The notes under the pieces were generated by a model. The model was given only the letters and a program-made list of their open reading frames with translations. It had not been told where the DNA came from and did not search any database. Below, in pieces: positions 41,578-49,870 of a DNA stretch of 49,870 bases. The DNA lies in NCBI GenBank assembly GCA_938023515.1, contig CALJDR010000062.1:1-49870 (forward strand), written 5' to 3'. This DNA is from an uncultured Flavobacteriales bacterium. GTDB lineage: Bacteria; Bacteroidota; Bacteroidia; Flavobacteriales; UBA1820. Position numbers and translations under genes: made by a program. The stretch's first letter is position 1; every line of letters starts with the position of its first letter.

Positions 41578-44500
41578 TTATTTATCCGAACCTTCGAAGA
41601 AGAATTCCATGACTTTGCCCAGGAATTCAGTCCGTTTGTCGTGTCCTTTGATCACCTCTACCGGGAAACCAAGCACCACCGTGCGGTAATCATCGCCCTT
41701 GTAGGCGATACCCGCGCTGATGTTGTTGTCGGTATAGCGCATGATGGTGAAAGCTTTATTGCCCGCCGGCACCAGGCCGTCCGGGGATTCGATGGCGTAT
41801 ATATCCTCGTTCTGCTTGGTCTCGAAGGCGTAATTGCCGGCCAGGAACGAGTACGGGGATACGGCCGGCTCCACTTCCCCGATATTGGAAGCGCAATCGG
41901 TCATCCAACGGAATTTCAGCACATTGCGGGCAAAATCCTTTCCATCCTGATCCGGTTTCGGAGTATCCCAAAGGTCGGTAGCCACATAAGCCCCGCTCAC
42001 CAGGATATTGCCGCCTGCCGCCGTATAATCGGCGATAGCTTTGCGGAGATCCTTGGGGAACACCTCGAAATCCACCCGGTTTTCATTGTGTCCCAGCTGG
42101 CTGCGGCGCTGTTTGCCCATGATCATATCCACGGCTTTGTATTTCTTCATGTCCACCTGTCCGTTGGCTACCGCCTCGTTGCTGGCAGATACGAACGAAT
42201 AACCGAGTTCGGCCAGCGAACGCCCGTGTACGGCCGGGTAGTCGAACGTGTTTCCGGCTACCACCGTGGTCTCATAATCGCTGTTCGAAGCCCCGAATCC
42301 AGCCGAATCGTCGTCCATCCAGGGAATGCGGCGTCGGAATTCGTGCATGGCGCCGATATAGGCGATATCCTGAATATAAGGCACACCACCGTCCCGCAGA
42401 TCCAGGAACCCGGCATAGGTACTGTCGCGGGTAGCGAAACTCTCCGGAGCGCTCACGCGGTCGAAACCGTTCACGATGAGTACCGTTCCTTTTTCGTTGA
42501 GGGCCCGCATCGCGGAAAGGATCTCGGAATCGAAACTCTCCCCGCCTTTGTTGACCGCGGTCACTTTGAAGGAATACATCTGCCCGGGCGCTACCGAAGC
42601 CGTGTAGGCGGTATCCTTGACGAGCGTACCGTTATCGAACGAACCGTCGCCCTTGCGGGTATATACGATATAGGAATCCGGTTTTGCCGTAGGCTCCAGG
42701 CTGTCGGCTACCGGACGCCATTTCAACTGGACTTTGTCGTTACCGGCGAATTCCACCGAGAAATTGTCGACCGGCAGGGGCTGTACCACGTAGGGACGGC
42801 CGTCCTTGGCGCTCAGGAATTTGAGGATGCCTTTATAGATCGCGCGGGACACAACGAAGCGAAAGCGCGGATCGAGTCCGTACCGCATATCGGCGAAGTT
42901 CTGGTGGGAAAGGAGTTCCAGCAGCATCGAAGGAACCTCGGGGATACGCGATTCGGCGTAATTGCCGTTCATCAACTGGCGGCGGGTAAAATTAGGCTCG
43001 CACTGGGTGCGCACGTCGTTGGTTATCTGGGTCTGCACCAAGTCGGCCAGGTCGCGGTTGGCGTAGCGGGAATCCCCGTCCAGGAATTCCGTACCCCCGT
43101 TGGACTGGAGGGTATAGATGGACAGGATACCCACGATGGTATTGTCTATTTTCGTCCCGGCATCTGAGTGGAATGCAAAAGAAAGGTCGACCGGGATACC
43201 GAGGCCTTTGCCCTCGGGATTTATTTTCGTGCCGCCGGCCAAGTAGTTCACCCAGCGGGGACGTCCGGCATAATCGTCGGTATAATCCTGCCCATAAGCA
43301 GAATACACTTCATGGGGGACACCCGACCACTGCATAAAGTAGCGGGCCCCTTCAGTGAAGCGGGGATAGCCGCTCACGATCGGCTCCGGAGTAATCCCCA
43401 TAGCGGCCACCCGGCGCGCATCGCCGGACAGCTGGGCCGTATCGGACGGAACGGTACGGGCGATGTTGCCCATACCCCCGCCGATCTTCACCGCATCGGC
43501 CGTAATCACCCGGCCCTCGCGGGCACTCTTATTGGACAGTTCTACCCGGCCGGCATTGCCCTTGTCGAAATCGAACTTGCCCAGATAGATCCAGGTACCC
43601 CCGGCCATCTGCTGGTTGACCTTGAACGAGGTTTTCCCGTCCTTGTGGTATACGGTGTACATAGCGTCGTCGGCACTGTTGGGCAGCGTCTTGTACGATA
43701 CGTAGACTGCATAGGTTCCTTCCTTCTCAAATTCCGGCTGCCATACAGCGACGCTTTCCTCTCCTTTGGCCACCGTATTGGCCTGGCGGTAAGTTCCCAT
43801 AGTAAACGGGTTCTCCCCGTCCAGATAGTATTTCTTCGGGTTGGCGAAACCTTCGCCCTCGCCCTTGCCCCAGGCGTATTTCCCGTTCTTTTCATGATAG
43901 CCGGAAACCGGGATGTCGTTGTCGGAAATGATTTCGACCTTCTGCCAGTCGCGTTCGCGGGGCAGAATCACCACCGCACCGGCCCTTTCCAGCATCGGCA
44001 CTACATACGGCAGGACGTAACTCTGGGTAAAGAGGTCTTCCACCGTCTGGAAGATACGGGCACGCTGCCACTCCCAGCGGAGCAGCTTCTGCTCGTAATA
44101 GTACCCATGGCTCTGCCACATGGCGATATGGCGCCCGTAAAGCCCTTCCGTCGGCTCATCGGCCTTGTCCAGCGGGGTAATCAGGGGCGTGGGGATGTTC
44201 TTGCGCTTTAAGGCTTTCTTTTTCACATCTTTTTCCTTGTAGTAGTCCGGAATGAGTTCCCGTATTTCCTTGCCTTCGGTCACGGCGCGCAGGTTGTAAC
44301 CCGAAAGGGATTGGGGCAAACCTTCCCGCAGGATGGCATAGATGTCCTGGCATACGTCGGCCCGCAAGGGGTACTGGGCCAGCGTGGGGCTGTAATAAAG
44401 GTTCAGGTTCCTGCCGGATAACCGGACCGAATCCAGGCGCACGCGTCCGACATAGCCGTTGTGCGTTCCCTGCCTCTCCCGGCAGTACGCAGTGATCGTG

Positions 44501-44604
44501 TCGTTTTTCGCCCGGAAAAACGCAGTGTCCACCACCGTCTGGGCAGTGCTTTGCACAAAAGCCACGACAGAGAACAGGGCACAGAAAACAATCTTGTGAT
44601 TCAT
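41578..44604 (-). CDS. Large secreted amidase-like protein with golvesin and fibronectin III domains
   Basis: A 1008-residue protein with a signal peptide (IVFCALFSVVAFVQSTAQ). It has an N-acetylmuramoyl-L-alanine amidase type 3 fold split in two. The first part holds GRHIAMWQSHGYYYE (about 157-171). An inserted golvesin-like beta domain (about 260-380, WQPEFEKEGTYAVYVSY...AGRVELSN) follows. The fold then resumes with SFAFHSDAG (about 475-483) and PSMLLELLSHQNF (about 558-570), giving the His...His...Glu zinc-site pattern. A fibronectin III domain (about 610-695) and a C-terminal flavodoxin-like region complete it. Related Bacteroidota proteins are labelled xanthan lyase, but the sequence argues for peptidoglycan or related amide cleavage in the periplasm or outside the cell. 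Confidence 0.82.
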   Translation of the reverse strand: MNHKIVFCALFSVVAFVQSTAQTVVDTAFFRAKNDTITAYCRERQGTHNGYVGRVRLDSVRLSGRNLNLYYSPTLAQYPLRADVCQDIYAILREGLPQSLSGYNLRAVTEGKEIRELIPDYYKEKDVKKKALKRKNIPTPLITPLDKADEPTEGLYGRHIAMWQSHGYYYEQKLLRWEWQRARIFQTVEDLFTQSYVLPYVVPMLERAGAVVILPRERDWQKVEIISDNDIPVSGYHEKNGKYAWGKGEGEGFANPKKYYLDGENPFTMGTYRQANTVAKGEESVAVWQPEFEKEGTYAVYVSYKTLPNSADDAMYTVYHKDGKTSFKVNQQMAGGTWIYLGKFDFDKGNAGRVELSNKSAREGRVITADAVKIGGGMGNIARTVPSDTAQLSGDARRVAAMGITPEPIVSGYPRFTEGARYFMQWSGVPHEVYSAYGQDYTDDYAGRPRWVNYLAGGTKINPEGKGLGIPVDLSFAFHSDAGTKIDNTIVGILSIYTLQSNGGTEFLDGDSRYANRDLADLVQTQITNDVRTQCEPNFTRRQLMNGNYAESRIPEVPSMLLELLSHQNFADMRYGLDPRFRFVVSRAIYKGILKFLSAKDGRPYVVQPLPVDNFSVEFAGNDKVQLKWRPVADSLEPTAKPDSYIVYTRKGDGSFDNGTLVKDTAYTASVAPGQMYSFKVTAVNKGGESFDSEILSAMRALNEKGTVLIVNGFDRVSAPESFATRDSTYAGFLDLRDGGVPYIQDIAYIGAMHEFRRRIPWMDDDSAGFGASNSDYETTVVAGNTFDYPAVHGRSLAELGYSFVSASNEAVANGQVDMKKYKAVDMIMGKQRRSQLGHNENRVDFEVFPKDLRKAIADYTAAGGNILVSGAYVATDLWDTPKPDQDGKDFARNVLKFRWMTDCASNIGEVEPAVSPYSFLAGNYAFETKQNEDIYAIESPDGLVPAGNKAFTIMRYTDNNISAGIAYKGDDYRTVVLGFPVEVIKGHDKRTEFLGKVMEFFFEGSDK

Positions 44605-44750
44605 ATAAAACTGTTATTTAGCGGTTAATTTATTCGCAAAGTATGCAAGTTACAAATGTAGCTATCTTTGGGAGATTATCGTGCGGTTCCGACAGGCAAT
44701 CGATGAAATTTTTATGAAACCCTCAACATACCGTTCCCTGTAAAAATACG

Positions 44751-44758
44751 TAACTTTG
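44751..44758 (+). promoter_or_regulatory. Candidate -7 box just before the delta' gene
   Basis: TAACTTTG matches the consensus but ends only 6 bases before the ATG at 44765, so the transcript would be leaderless or nearly so. Another match, TATCTTTG at 44663-44670, would give a leader of about 90 bases. Neither has a good -33 box. Confidence 0.4.
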
Positions 44759-44764
44759 TATCCG

Positions 44765-45877
44765 ATGTTGGCAAAAGATATCATAGGAAATCATTCCCTG
44801 AGGGAACTGCTGGAGAGCACCGTATCGCGGGGCCGGATCAGTCATGCCCAGCTTTTTGTTTCCCCGGAAGGCACCGGGGCCCTACGGGTGGCCATCGCCT
44901 ATGCCGCAGCTGTGCTGGGGACGGACGAGGAGAAAGCACTCTCCCATCCCGACCTTCACTTCGCTTTTCCGGTCAATACCAGCAAGGAAGTGAAAAAATC
45001 ACCCGTGAGCGACGATTTCCTCGAACCCTGGCGCCGCTTTGTCCGGGAAATGCCCTATGGCAGCCTCTCCGACTGGTACCAGTGGATGGACATCGAAAAC
45101 AAACAGGGGACGATCGGCAAGGAAGAAGCCGAAACGATCTCGCGGAAACTGGCGCTCAAATCCTACGGCGGCGGGTACAAAATAATGATCGTATGGCACG
45201 CCGAGAAGATGAACCCGACGGCGGCCAACAAGCTGCTCAAGCTGATCGAGGAACCGGCCGAAAAGACCCTCATCCTGCTGACCACCGACGACGCGACGGC
45301 CATCCTGCCGACCATCGCCTCCCGTACGCAGGCCGTCCATTTCCGGCGGCTGTCCGACCGGGAGATCGCCGGAGAACTTACGGAAAAATACGGTGCGACA
45401 CCCCAACAGGCGCAGAACGCCGCTTTCGCCGCCGAGGGCGATATGGGCAAAGCGCTGAAAATCCTCCGTGAAGGAGGCCATGCAGGCATCTTCCCGGAAC
45501 TTTTCGTGCGGTTCGTGCGCTCGGCGTTCATGGCTAAAAAGAAGCCCTCGGAACTGGGCAATCTCTTGGCTTGGGCCGATGAAATGGCCACGCTCTCCCG
45601 CGAACAGCAAAAACAATTCCTGCAGTACTGTTTCGAGATATTCCGTGAAGCGTTGATGCACAATTACGGGGTCGAAAACCTGGTACACCCCCAGTCGTTC
45701 GCCGGCGGGTTCAATTTCGACAGCTTTTCCACGTATGTCCACGGGCGCAATATCGCGGACATCTATCGGGAACTGGACCAGGCACAGTATCACATCGAAC
45801 GCAACGCCAATTCCAAGATCGTATTTTTCTCTTCGGCCGTAAACCTGACGCGCTACCTGCACGCCAAGGCGGTATAA
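44765..45877 (+). CDS. holB: DNA polymerase III delta' subunit (clamp-loader)
   Basis: A 370-residue clamp-loader ATPase-fold protein. It opens LAKDIIGNHSLRELLESTVSRGRISHAQLFVSP, the usual delta'/gamma N-terminus. The Walker A site is degenerate (EGTGALR, no GK-T/S), as is normal for delta', which does not bind ATP. KIMIVWHAEKMNPTAANKLLKLIEEPAEKTLILLTT is the conserved sensor region, with SRT as the arginine-finger motif in TIASRTQAVHF. I chose the ATG at 44765 because the earlier TTG overlaps a promoter box. It is the first gene of a plus-strand run with pyrC 16 bases downstream. Confidence 0.92.
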   Translation: MLAKDIIGNHSLRELLESTVSRGRISHAQLFVSPEGTGALRVAIAYAAAVLGTDEEKALSHPDLHFAFPVNTSKEVKKSPVSDDFLEPWRRFVREMPYGSLSDWYQWMDIENKQGTIGKEEAETISRKLALKSYGGGYKIMIVWHAEKMNPTAANKLLKLIEEPAEKTLILLTTDDATAILPTIASRTQAVHFRRLSDREIAGELTEKYGATPQQAQNAAFAAEGDMGKALKILREGGHAGIFPELFVRFVRSAFMAKKKPSELGNLLAWADEMATLSREQQKQFLQYCFEIFREALMHNYGVENLVHPQSFAGGFNFDSFSTYVHGRNIADIYRELDQAQYHIERNANSKIVFFSSAVNLTRYLHAKAV

Positions 45878-45893
45878 GTAAAGACACCATGCA

Positions 45894-47234
45894 ATGGACG
45901 AGAACATTCTGATAAAAAACGCAAAAATAGTCGACGCCGGATCGGTGTACGAAAGCGACGTATTCATCAAGAACGGCGTGATCGAGCGGATAGACCCCTC
46001 GATAAGCCTTTACCCGGGCACCCGGCTGATCCAGGCCGACAACAAATTCCTGATCCCGGGAGCCATCGACACCCATGTGCATTTCCGCGACCCGGGGCTG
46101 ATCCAAAAAGGAGACTTCGCTACCGAATCGGCTGCTGCCGTAGCCGGAGGGGTAACCTCCGTCATCGACATGCCCAACACCAATCCCCCGGCCGTCACGC
46201 CGGAACTGCTGGAAGAAAAATTCGCCATGGCGGCCCGGAAATCCTCGGTGAATTATTCTTTTATGATCGGCGCTACCGAGCATAACGTCGAGGACATCCT
46301 GCGGGCCGACACCAACCGCGTGGCTGCTGTAAAGGTCTTTTTCGGCTCCTCAACCGGCGATATGGCGGTAAAAGATTCTTCGGCCATCGAGCGCATCTTC
46401 GTTTCCTCGCCCTTACTGATCGCCACCCATTGCGAGGACGACGTGCTGATCGCGGAAAACCTCGAAAAAGCCCGGCAGGAATTCGGAGACGACATCCCGG
46501 CCTATATGCACGCCCGCATCCGGGACGACGAAGCCTGTTTCCGCAGTTCGTCCTACGCCATCGACCTGGCCAAAAAAACGGGCGCCCGCCTGCACTTGCT
46601 GCATGTGAGCTCCGCCCGGGAGCTGAACCTGCTCAGCGCCATGAAACCCGGCTCGTACAAAAAGATCACCGCCGAGGCCTGCACACATCATCTGTTTTTT
46701 GCTCAGGAAGATTACGCCACGAAAGGCAACCTGATAAAAGTGAACCCTTCGGTAAAGACCGCCCAAGACCGCGATGCCCTTTGGGAGGCTCTGATCTCGG
46801 ACCGGATAGATACGATCGGTTCCGACCATGCTCCGCACACCCTGGAGGAGAAATCGCGTCCTTACCTGAAATGCCCTTCCGGAGGGCCGATGATCCAGCA
46901 TACGCTGCCGGCCGTGCTTTCCGAAGTCTCCAAAGGACGCCTCTCCCTGGAATTGGCCGTGGAAAAAATGTGCCACAATCCGGCCCGGATATTCCAAATC
47001 GAACGCCGGGGATTCATCCGGGAAGGTTATTTCGCGGATGCCGTACTGGTGGAGTTCAACAGCCCGTGGCGCGCCCACCGGGAGTCCCTGAAATACAAAT
47101 GCGGCTGGTCGGCTTTCGAGGACCGGATGTTCTCGGCCCGGATCACCCACACGATCGTCGGAGGCCAGGTAGCCTACGCCGACGGCAAACTGTACAAAGT
47201 GACCTCGCCGGCAGCCCTGACATTCGAACGCTAA
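45894..47234 (+). CDS. pyrC: Dihydroorotase
   Basis: Zinc amidohydrolase that closes carbamoyl-aspartate to dihydroorotate in pyrimidine synthesis. The 446-residue protein has the metal motif DTHVHFRDPG (H61, H63), a Lys in AAVKVFFGSSTGDM where the bridging carboxylated lysine is expected, ATHCEDD, LHLLHVSSARE and the catalytic Asp in TIGSDHAPHTLEEK. The N- and C-terminal strands of the small beta domain are present, so it is complete. It belongs to the longer, class I-like dihydroorotases. It lies 16 bases after the delta' gene and 14 before the DUF4296 gene. Confidence 0.94.
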   Translation: MDENILIKNAKIVDAGSVYESDVFIKNGVIERIDPSISLYPGTRLIQADNKFLIPGAIDTHVHFRDPGLIQKGDFATESAAAVAGGVTSVIDMPNTNPPAVTPELLEEKFAMAARKSSVNYSFMIGATEHNVEDILRADTNRVAAVKVFFGSSTGDMAVKDSSAIERIFVSSPLLIATHCEDDVLIAENLEKARQEFGDDIPAYMHARIRDDEACFRSSSYAIDLAKKTGARLHLLHVSSARELNLLSAMKPGSYKKITAEACTHHLFFAQEDYATKGNLIKVNPSVKTAQDRDALWEALISDRIDTIGSDHAPHTLEEKSRPYLKCPSGGPMIQHTLPAVLSEVSKGRLSLELAVEKMCHNPARIFQIERRGFIREGYFADAVLVEFNSPWRAHRESLKYKCGWSAFEDRMFSARITHTIVGGQVAYADGKLYKVTSPAALTFER

Positions 47235-47248
47235 AAAACGCCCGAAAT

Positions 47249-47680
47249 ATGCCTTTTTCAAAATTTCACCTTAAATTTGCACGCGTTTTGGTGCTCGTTG
47301 TCCTGACGGCCGCTGCCGCAGGATGCAGGTATCATTACATAGAGAAGCCCGAACGGCTGCTGTCTCCCGATGAGATGGCCGACGTAATCTGCCAATTGGC
47401 CTATCTGAAGGTTTTGGATGAGCAAGGCGCATTCGAATTGGACTCCACTTTTTCCCGCATCGGAAAAAAAGCGTTCATAGAGAAACTCTACAGGGATTAT
47501 GGCATAAACAAAGAGATCCTGGAGCAGAACAGCGAATATTACAGCGAAAACAATCGGGAATACGTAAAAATATATACCGAAGCTATCAACCGCCTCAATA
47601 AACTGGCGGGAGAAGAAGAGAAAAAAGAAAAAGACTATAAAAAGGCGCTCGAAAGCACAGGCTGGGCCCTTCCGGAGTAA
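47249..47680 (+). CDS. DUF4296 family lipoprotein
   Basis: A 143-residue exported lipoprotein. The signal peptide (VLVLVVLTAAAAGC) ends in a lipobox with Cys near residue 27. The mature part has the DUF4296 core: RLLSPDEMADVICQLAYLKV, a mid segment YRDYGINKEILEQNSEYYSEN and a basic/acidic coiled tail. The family is Bacteroidota-specific and commonly found next to dihydroorotase, as here. Function unknown. The start at 47249 is the first ATG after the pyrC stop. Confidence 0.88.
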   Translation: MPFSKFHLKFARVLVLVVLTAAAAGCRYHYIEKPERLLSPDEMADVICQLAYLKVLDEQGAFELDSTFSRIGKKAFIEKLYRDYGINKEILEQNSEYYSENNREYVKIYTEAINRLNKLAGEEEKKEKDYKKALESTGWALPE

Positions 47681-47687
47681 ACGAAAA

Positions 47688-48629
47688 ATGGCAATCGCGG
47701 AAAAACTGTACCATGCAAAAATCCTCCTCTTCGGGGAATATGGCATCATAAAAGATTCCATGGGGCTTTCTATTCCCTACGATTTTTATAAAGGAGCCCT
47801 GGTATCCTCCGATTCGCCGGGCGAGACGGCCCAGGAATCGGGCCGCCATATTCGGCAATTCTGCCAATACCTGGAAACCCTGAACGACGACCCGGCGTTC
47901 GGAGCGCAGATAGATACCGACAGCCTGAAAAAAGACCTGGACGAAGGCCTGTATTTCGATTCGAGCATCCCGCTGGGATACGGCGTGGGCAGCTCGGGCG
48001 CGTTGGTAGCGGCCATTTACGAACGGTATGCCGTAGACCGTATTTCTCCCGAAGGCATCTCGACCCAGGATATCCTTTCGCTCAAAGAGGCATTAGGCCG
48101 GATGGAAAGTTTTTTCCACGGCCATAGCTCCGGGCTCGATCCGCTGATATGCTACATGAACCTACCCATTCTGGTACGCCCGCAGGGGAATATCGATACG
48201 GTAGGCATCCCGGATTCCAATACCGAGGGGGCCGGGGCCATCTTCCTGCTCGATTCCGGCATGCAGCATTCCACGGGCGACCTGATCAACGTCTTCTTTG
48301 AAAAAATGAAGAACGAAGGCTTCCGCAAAATGCTCCGCGAGGAATTCAACGCCCTGAATGACGCCTGCATACAGGCTTTTATCGACGGGCGGAAAGCGAA
48401 CCTGATGGAAAACGTCCGGGCCCTTTCCCGGGTGGTCTTCACCCATTTTTCGCCCATGATCCCCCGCGGTCTGAAAAAGATCTGGCTGGACGGGCTGGAA
48501 TCGGACACGTACTACCTCAAACTGTGCGGGGCCGGCGGCGGCGGTTTCGTACTTGGATTCACCGACGATTACGACAAAGCAGCCCGTATGCTCCGGGGCT
48601 TTTCCACGCAGCCTATATACCGTTTCTGA
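47688..48629 (+). CDS. Mevalonate kinase (GHMP family)
   Basis: A 313-residue GHMP kinase. The N-terminus AKILLFGEYGIIKDSMGLSIPYDF and the phosphate loop SIPLGYGVGSSGALVAAIYERY place it with Bacteroidota mevalonate kinases, which phosphorylate mevalonate in the mevalonate route to isoprenoids. GHSSGLDPLICY and the C-terminal LKLCGAGGGGFVLGF (GHMP motif 3) are intact. It starts 7 bases after the DUF4296 gene and is followed after 2 bases by a UbiA prenyltransferase, which fits an isoprenoid or lipid role. The other mevalonate genes are not in the window. Confidence 0.88.
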   Translation: MAIAEKLYHAKILLFGEYGIIKDSMGLSIPYDFYKGALVSSDSPGETAQESGRHIRQFCQYLETLNDDPAFGAQIDTDSLKKDLDEGLYFDSSIPLGYGVGSSGALVAAIYERYAVDRISPEGISTQDILSLKEALGRMESFFHGHSSGLDPLICYMNLPILVRPQGNIDTVGIPDSNTEGAGAIFLLDSGMQHSTGDLINVFFEKMKNEGFRKMLREEFNALNDACIQAFIDGRKANLMENVRALSRVVFTHFSPMIPRGLKKIWLDGLESDTYYLKLCGAGGGGFVLGFTDDYDKAARMLRGFSTQPIYRF

Positions 48630-48631
48630 CC

Positions 48632-49558
48632 ATGGGAGGGGGCGTCACCTCACCCGGAAAGCGCGCACCCCGCGCGTGGGCCGTTACCGCCATGAAAGTC
48701 GTGAGCCTGCTTTCGCTCACCCGCGTGTACAACATCGCCCTGATCGCCGCCGCCCAGTACCTGAGTTGTATGTTCTTCTTTACGTTCCACGCGCCGGATT
48801 TCTCGATACTCACAGACCCGCATTTTTTCGTGCTGGTGGTATGCACCTGGATGGTCGTGGCCGGAGGGTACATCATCAATTTTTTCTACGACAAGAACAA
48901 AGATCTGGTCAATTACCCCGAAAAAGGATTTATCGACGGCTACATTTCACAATCCACCACCCTGAAAATATATCTCACGCTCAATTTTGCGGCCGTCGCC
49001 CTGAGCATGCTCGTTTCGCTGCGGTCGGTCGTGTTCTTTTCCGGGTTTGCATTCCTGCTGTGGTTTTATTCGCATAAGCTCAAAAAAATACCGTTGGTAT
49101 CCAATTTTGCCATGGCCGCCCTGGCGATGATCCCGCTTTTCGCCGTTTTCTTCTACCGCAAAGTGGTAGATATAAACGTATTGGTTTCCCACGGGATGTT
49201 CCTGTTCTTCCTGCTGTCCGCCCTAAGCATGCTCAACGACCTGAACAACCGCCGCGGCGATGCCGTATTCGGATACCGGACGCTTCCGGTGGTACTGGGC
49301 GAACGGAAAGCATCCGCCGTTACCGCTGCCGTACTGGCTGCAGCGGCCGCCTGTACGGTCACGGTTCTCGCCTTTGAAAAAGGGAACGCCTATTTCTTCT
49401 ACTTTCTGTTCACGGGAATCGCCTTGCTGGCCGCCGCCGTGGCACTTCTGGCGCGCCCGTCGGACAAAGTTTGCTCCGTCATCTACACCGGGGTGAAAGT
49501 CATGATCCTGATAGGCCTGCTGTGTATTCCGCTGCGGATTGTCCCGTTGGATTGTTAA
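48632..49558 (+). CDS. UbiA-family prenyltransferase (geranylgeranylglycerol-phosphate type)
   Basis: A 308-residue inner-membrane enzyme with eight or nine helices that attaches a prenyl chain to an acceptor. The two Asp-rich substrate motifs are visible: NFFYDKNKD (first) and LNDLNNRRGD (second). It is closest by pattern to the Bacteroidota proteins annotated as geranylgeranylglycerol-phosphate geranylgeranyltransferase, but menaquinone-type acceptors cannot be excluded. The ATG at 48632 gives a basic N-terminal extension; the Met at 48692 (MKVVSLLSLTRVYNI) is an equally good start. It follows the mevalonate kinase by 2 bases. Confidence 0.86.
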   Translation: MGGGVTSPGKRAPRAWAVTAMKVVSLLSLTRVYNIALIAAAQYLSCMFFFTFHAPDFSILTDPHFFVLVVCTWMVVAGGYIINFFYDKNKDLVNYPEKGFIDGYISQSTTLKIYLTLNFAAVALSMLVSLRSVVFFSGFAFLLWFYSHKLKKIPLVSNFAMAALAMIPLFAVFFYRKVVDINVLVSHGMFLFFLLSALSMLNDLNNRRGDAVFGYRTLPVVLGERKASAVTAAVLAAAAACTVTVLAFEKGNAYFFYFLFTGIALLAAAVALLARPSDKVCSVIYTGVKVMILIGLLCIPLRIVPLDC

Positions 49559-49634
49559 ATCTTTGGCGCCAGTTGTAACCTTTTTCCCTTTTTTACGTAT
49601 AATGTAATGTTGCGGGGTATTAATCCTCCGCACG

Positions 49635-49640
49635 AAGGAG
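49635..49640 (+). promoter_or_regulatory. Shine-Dalgarno sequence of rpoD
   Basis: AAGGAG lies 4 bases before the rpoD ATG. Strong SD sequences are rare in this phylum. It is partly complementary to CTCC at 49626-49629, so it could be masked by a small hairpin. Confidence 0.6.
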
Positions 49641-49644
49641 ATAC

Positions 49645-49870
49645 ATGAGACAACTTAAGATCACCAAACAGGTCACCAACCGCGAGACCGCCTCGCTGGA
49701 CAAGTATTTACAGGAAATCGGAAAAGTAGGCCTCATTTCGGCCGACGAGGAGGTAGAGCTCGCCCAGCGGATCAAAGCAGGCGACCAGAGAGCCCTGGAC
49801 AAACTGACCAAAGCCAACCTTCGTTTCGTCGTGTCGGTAGCCAAGCAATACCAGAACCAGGGGCTGACTC
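49645..49870 (+). CDS. rpoD: Primary RNA polymerase sigma factor, N-terminal part
   Basis: 75 codons before the window ends. It starts MRQLKITKQVTNRETASLDK, followed by YLQEIGKVGLISADEEVELAQRI and ALDKLTKANLRFVVSVAKQYQNQGL, i.e. sigma region 1.2 and the start of region 2. The short N-terminus without region 1.1 is typical of the Bacteroidota primary sigma, which recognises the TTTG / TAnnTTTG promoters seen throughout this window. The 86 bases between it and the prenyltransferase contain TATAAT-like and TAATGTTG elements but no clear consensus promoter. Confidence 0.95.
   Translation, partial: MRQLKITKQVTNRETASLDKYLQEIGKVGLISADEEVELAQRIKAGDQRALDKLTKANLRFVVSVAKQYQNQGLT

Noticed and set aside
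41518..43167. 549-codon plus-strand frame, and a second of 347 codons at 43168-44211, antisense to the amidase-like gene
   Set aside because: Same shadow effect: no recognisable motifs, and the minus-strand protein has a signal peptide and catalytic motifs.

Overview
The window is chromosomal DNA from a member of the Bacteroidota, order Bacteroidales. The evidence is the 16S/23S sequence, the repeated use of the -33 TTTG / -7 TAnnTTTG promoter type, the near absence of Shine-Dalgarno sequences, and families typical of the phylum (DUF4834, DUF4296, a PCMD lipoprotein, golvesin-domain proteins). Rikenellaceae (Alistipes/Rikenella relatives) is my best guess, but no database was consulted.

Layout. 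1-4376 (minus): rRNA operon 16S - tRNA-Ile - tRNA-Ala - 23S, with the 23S cut by the window start. Upstream on the same strand is acpP-fabF-rnc (4395-6674). 6915-11382 (plus): purN, a small secreted protein, a DUF2007-like zinc-ribbon protein, a NamZ-type muramidase and a MOP-family flippase. 11462-18958 (minus): an ATP-cone/Mrr nuclease fusion, a DUF4834 protein, a lone gp19-like tail-tube protein, a YgiQ radical SAM protein, dsbD and tilS. 19100-20200 is an AT-rich foreign island between tilS and polA, holding a WG-repeat gene fragment, a hypothetical gene and a broken membrane protein gene. polA follows, then tRNA-Arg(CCT) on the plus strand.

23300-28200 (minus) is the most unusual region, a polymorphic-toxin locus. 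A 1095-residue protein has a MuF-like phage-head segment, an HExxH motif and a C-terminal EndoU-type nuclease, and is followed by its presumed immunity gene. Next come a displaced EndoU cassette with no delivery module, a homologous but frameshifted immunity gene, and a 104-bp near-identical copy of the toxin's pre-toxin junction. Two related hairpin terminators separate the units.

28369-29895 (plus) is an ECF sigma factor operon with a one-TM protein and a secreted protein. 30003-32377 (minus) is a fimbrillin-like/PCMD lipoprotein preceded by a 41-codon peptide gene. 32673-38116 (minus) is a complete tripartite RND pump (adaptor, transporter, TolC) with a divergent AraC regulator at 38275. 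Then come a methyltransferase, a DUF486 membrane protein, a YeiH transporter and a large secreted amidase. 44765-49558 (plus) is a housekeeping run: DNA polymerase III delta' subunit, dihydroorotase, a DUF4296 lipoprotein, mevalonate kinase and a UbiA prenyltransferase. The window ends inside rpoD.

A second notable signal is a 67-bp palindromic repeat present three times (12673, 18978, 19046). Every copy carries a phylum-type promoter with exactly 19 bp between the -33 and -7 boxes, and the copies sit directly upstream of the DUF4834 gene and tilS.
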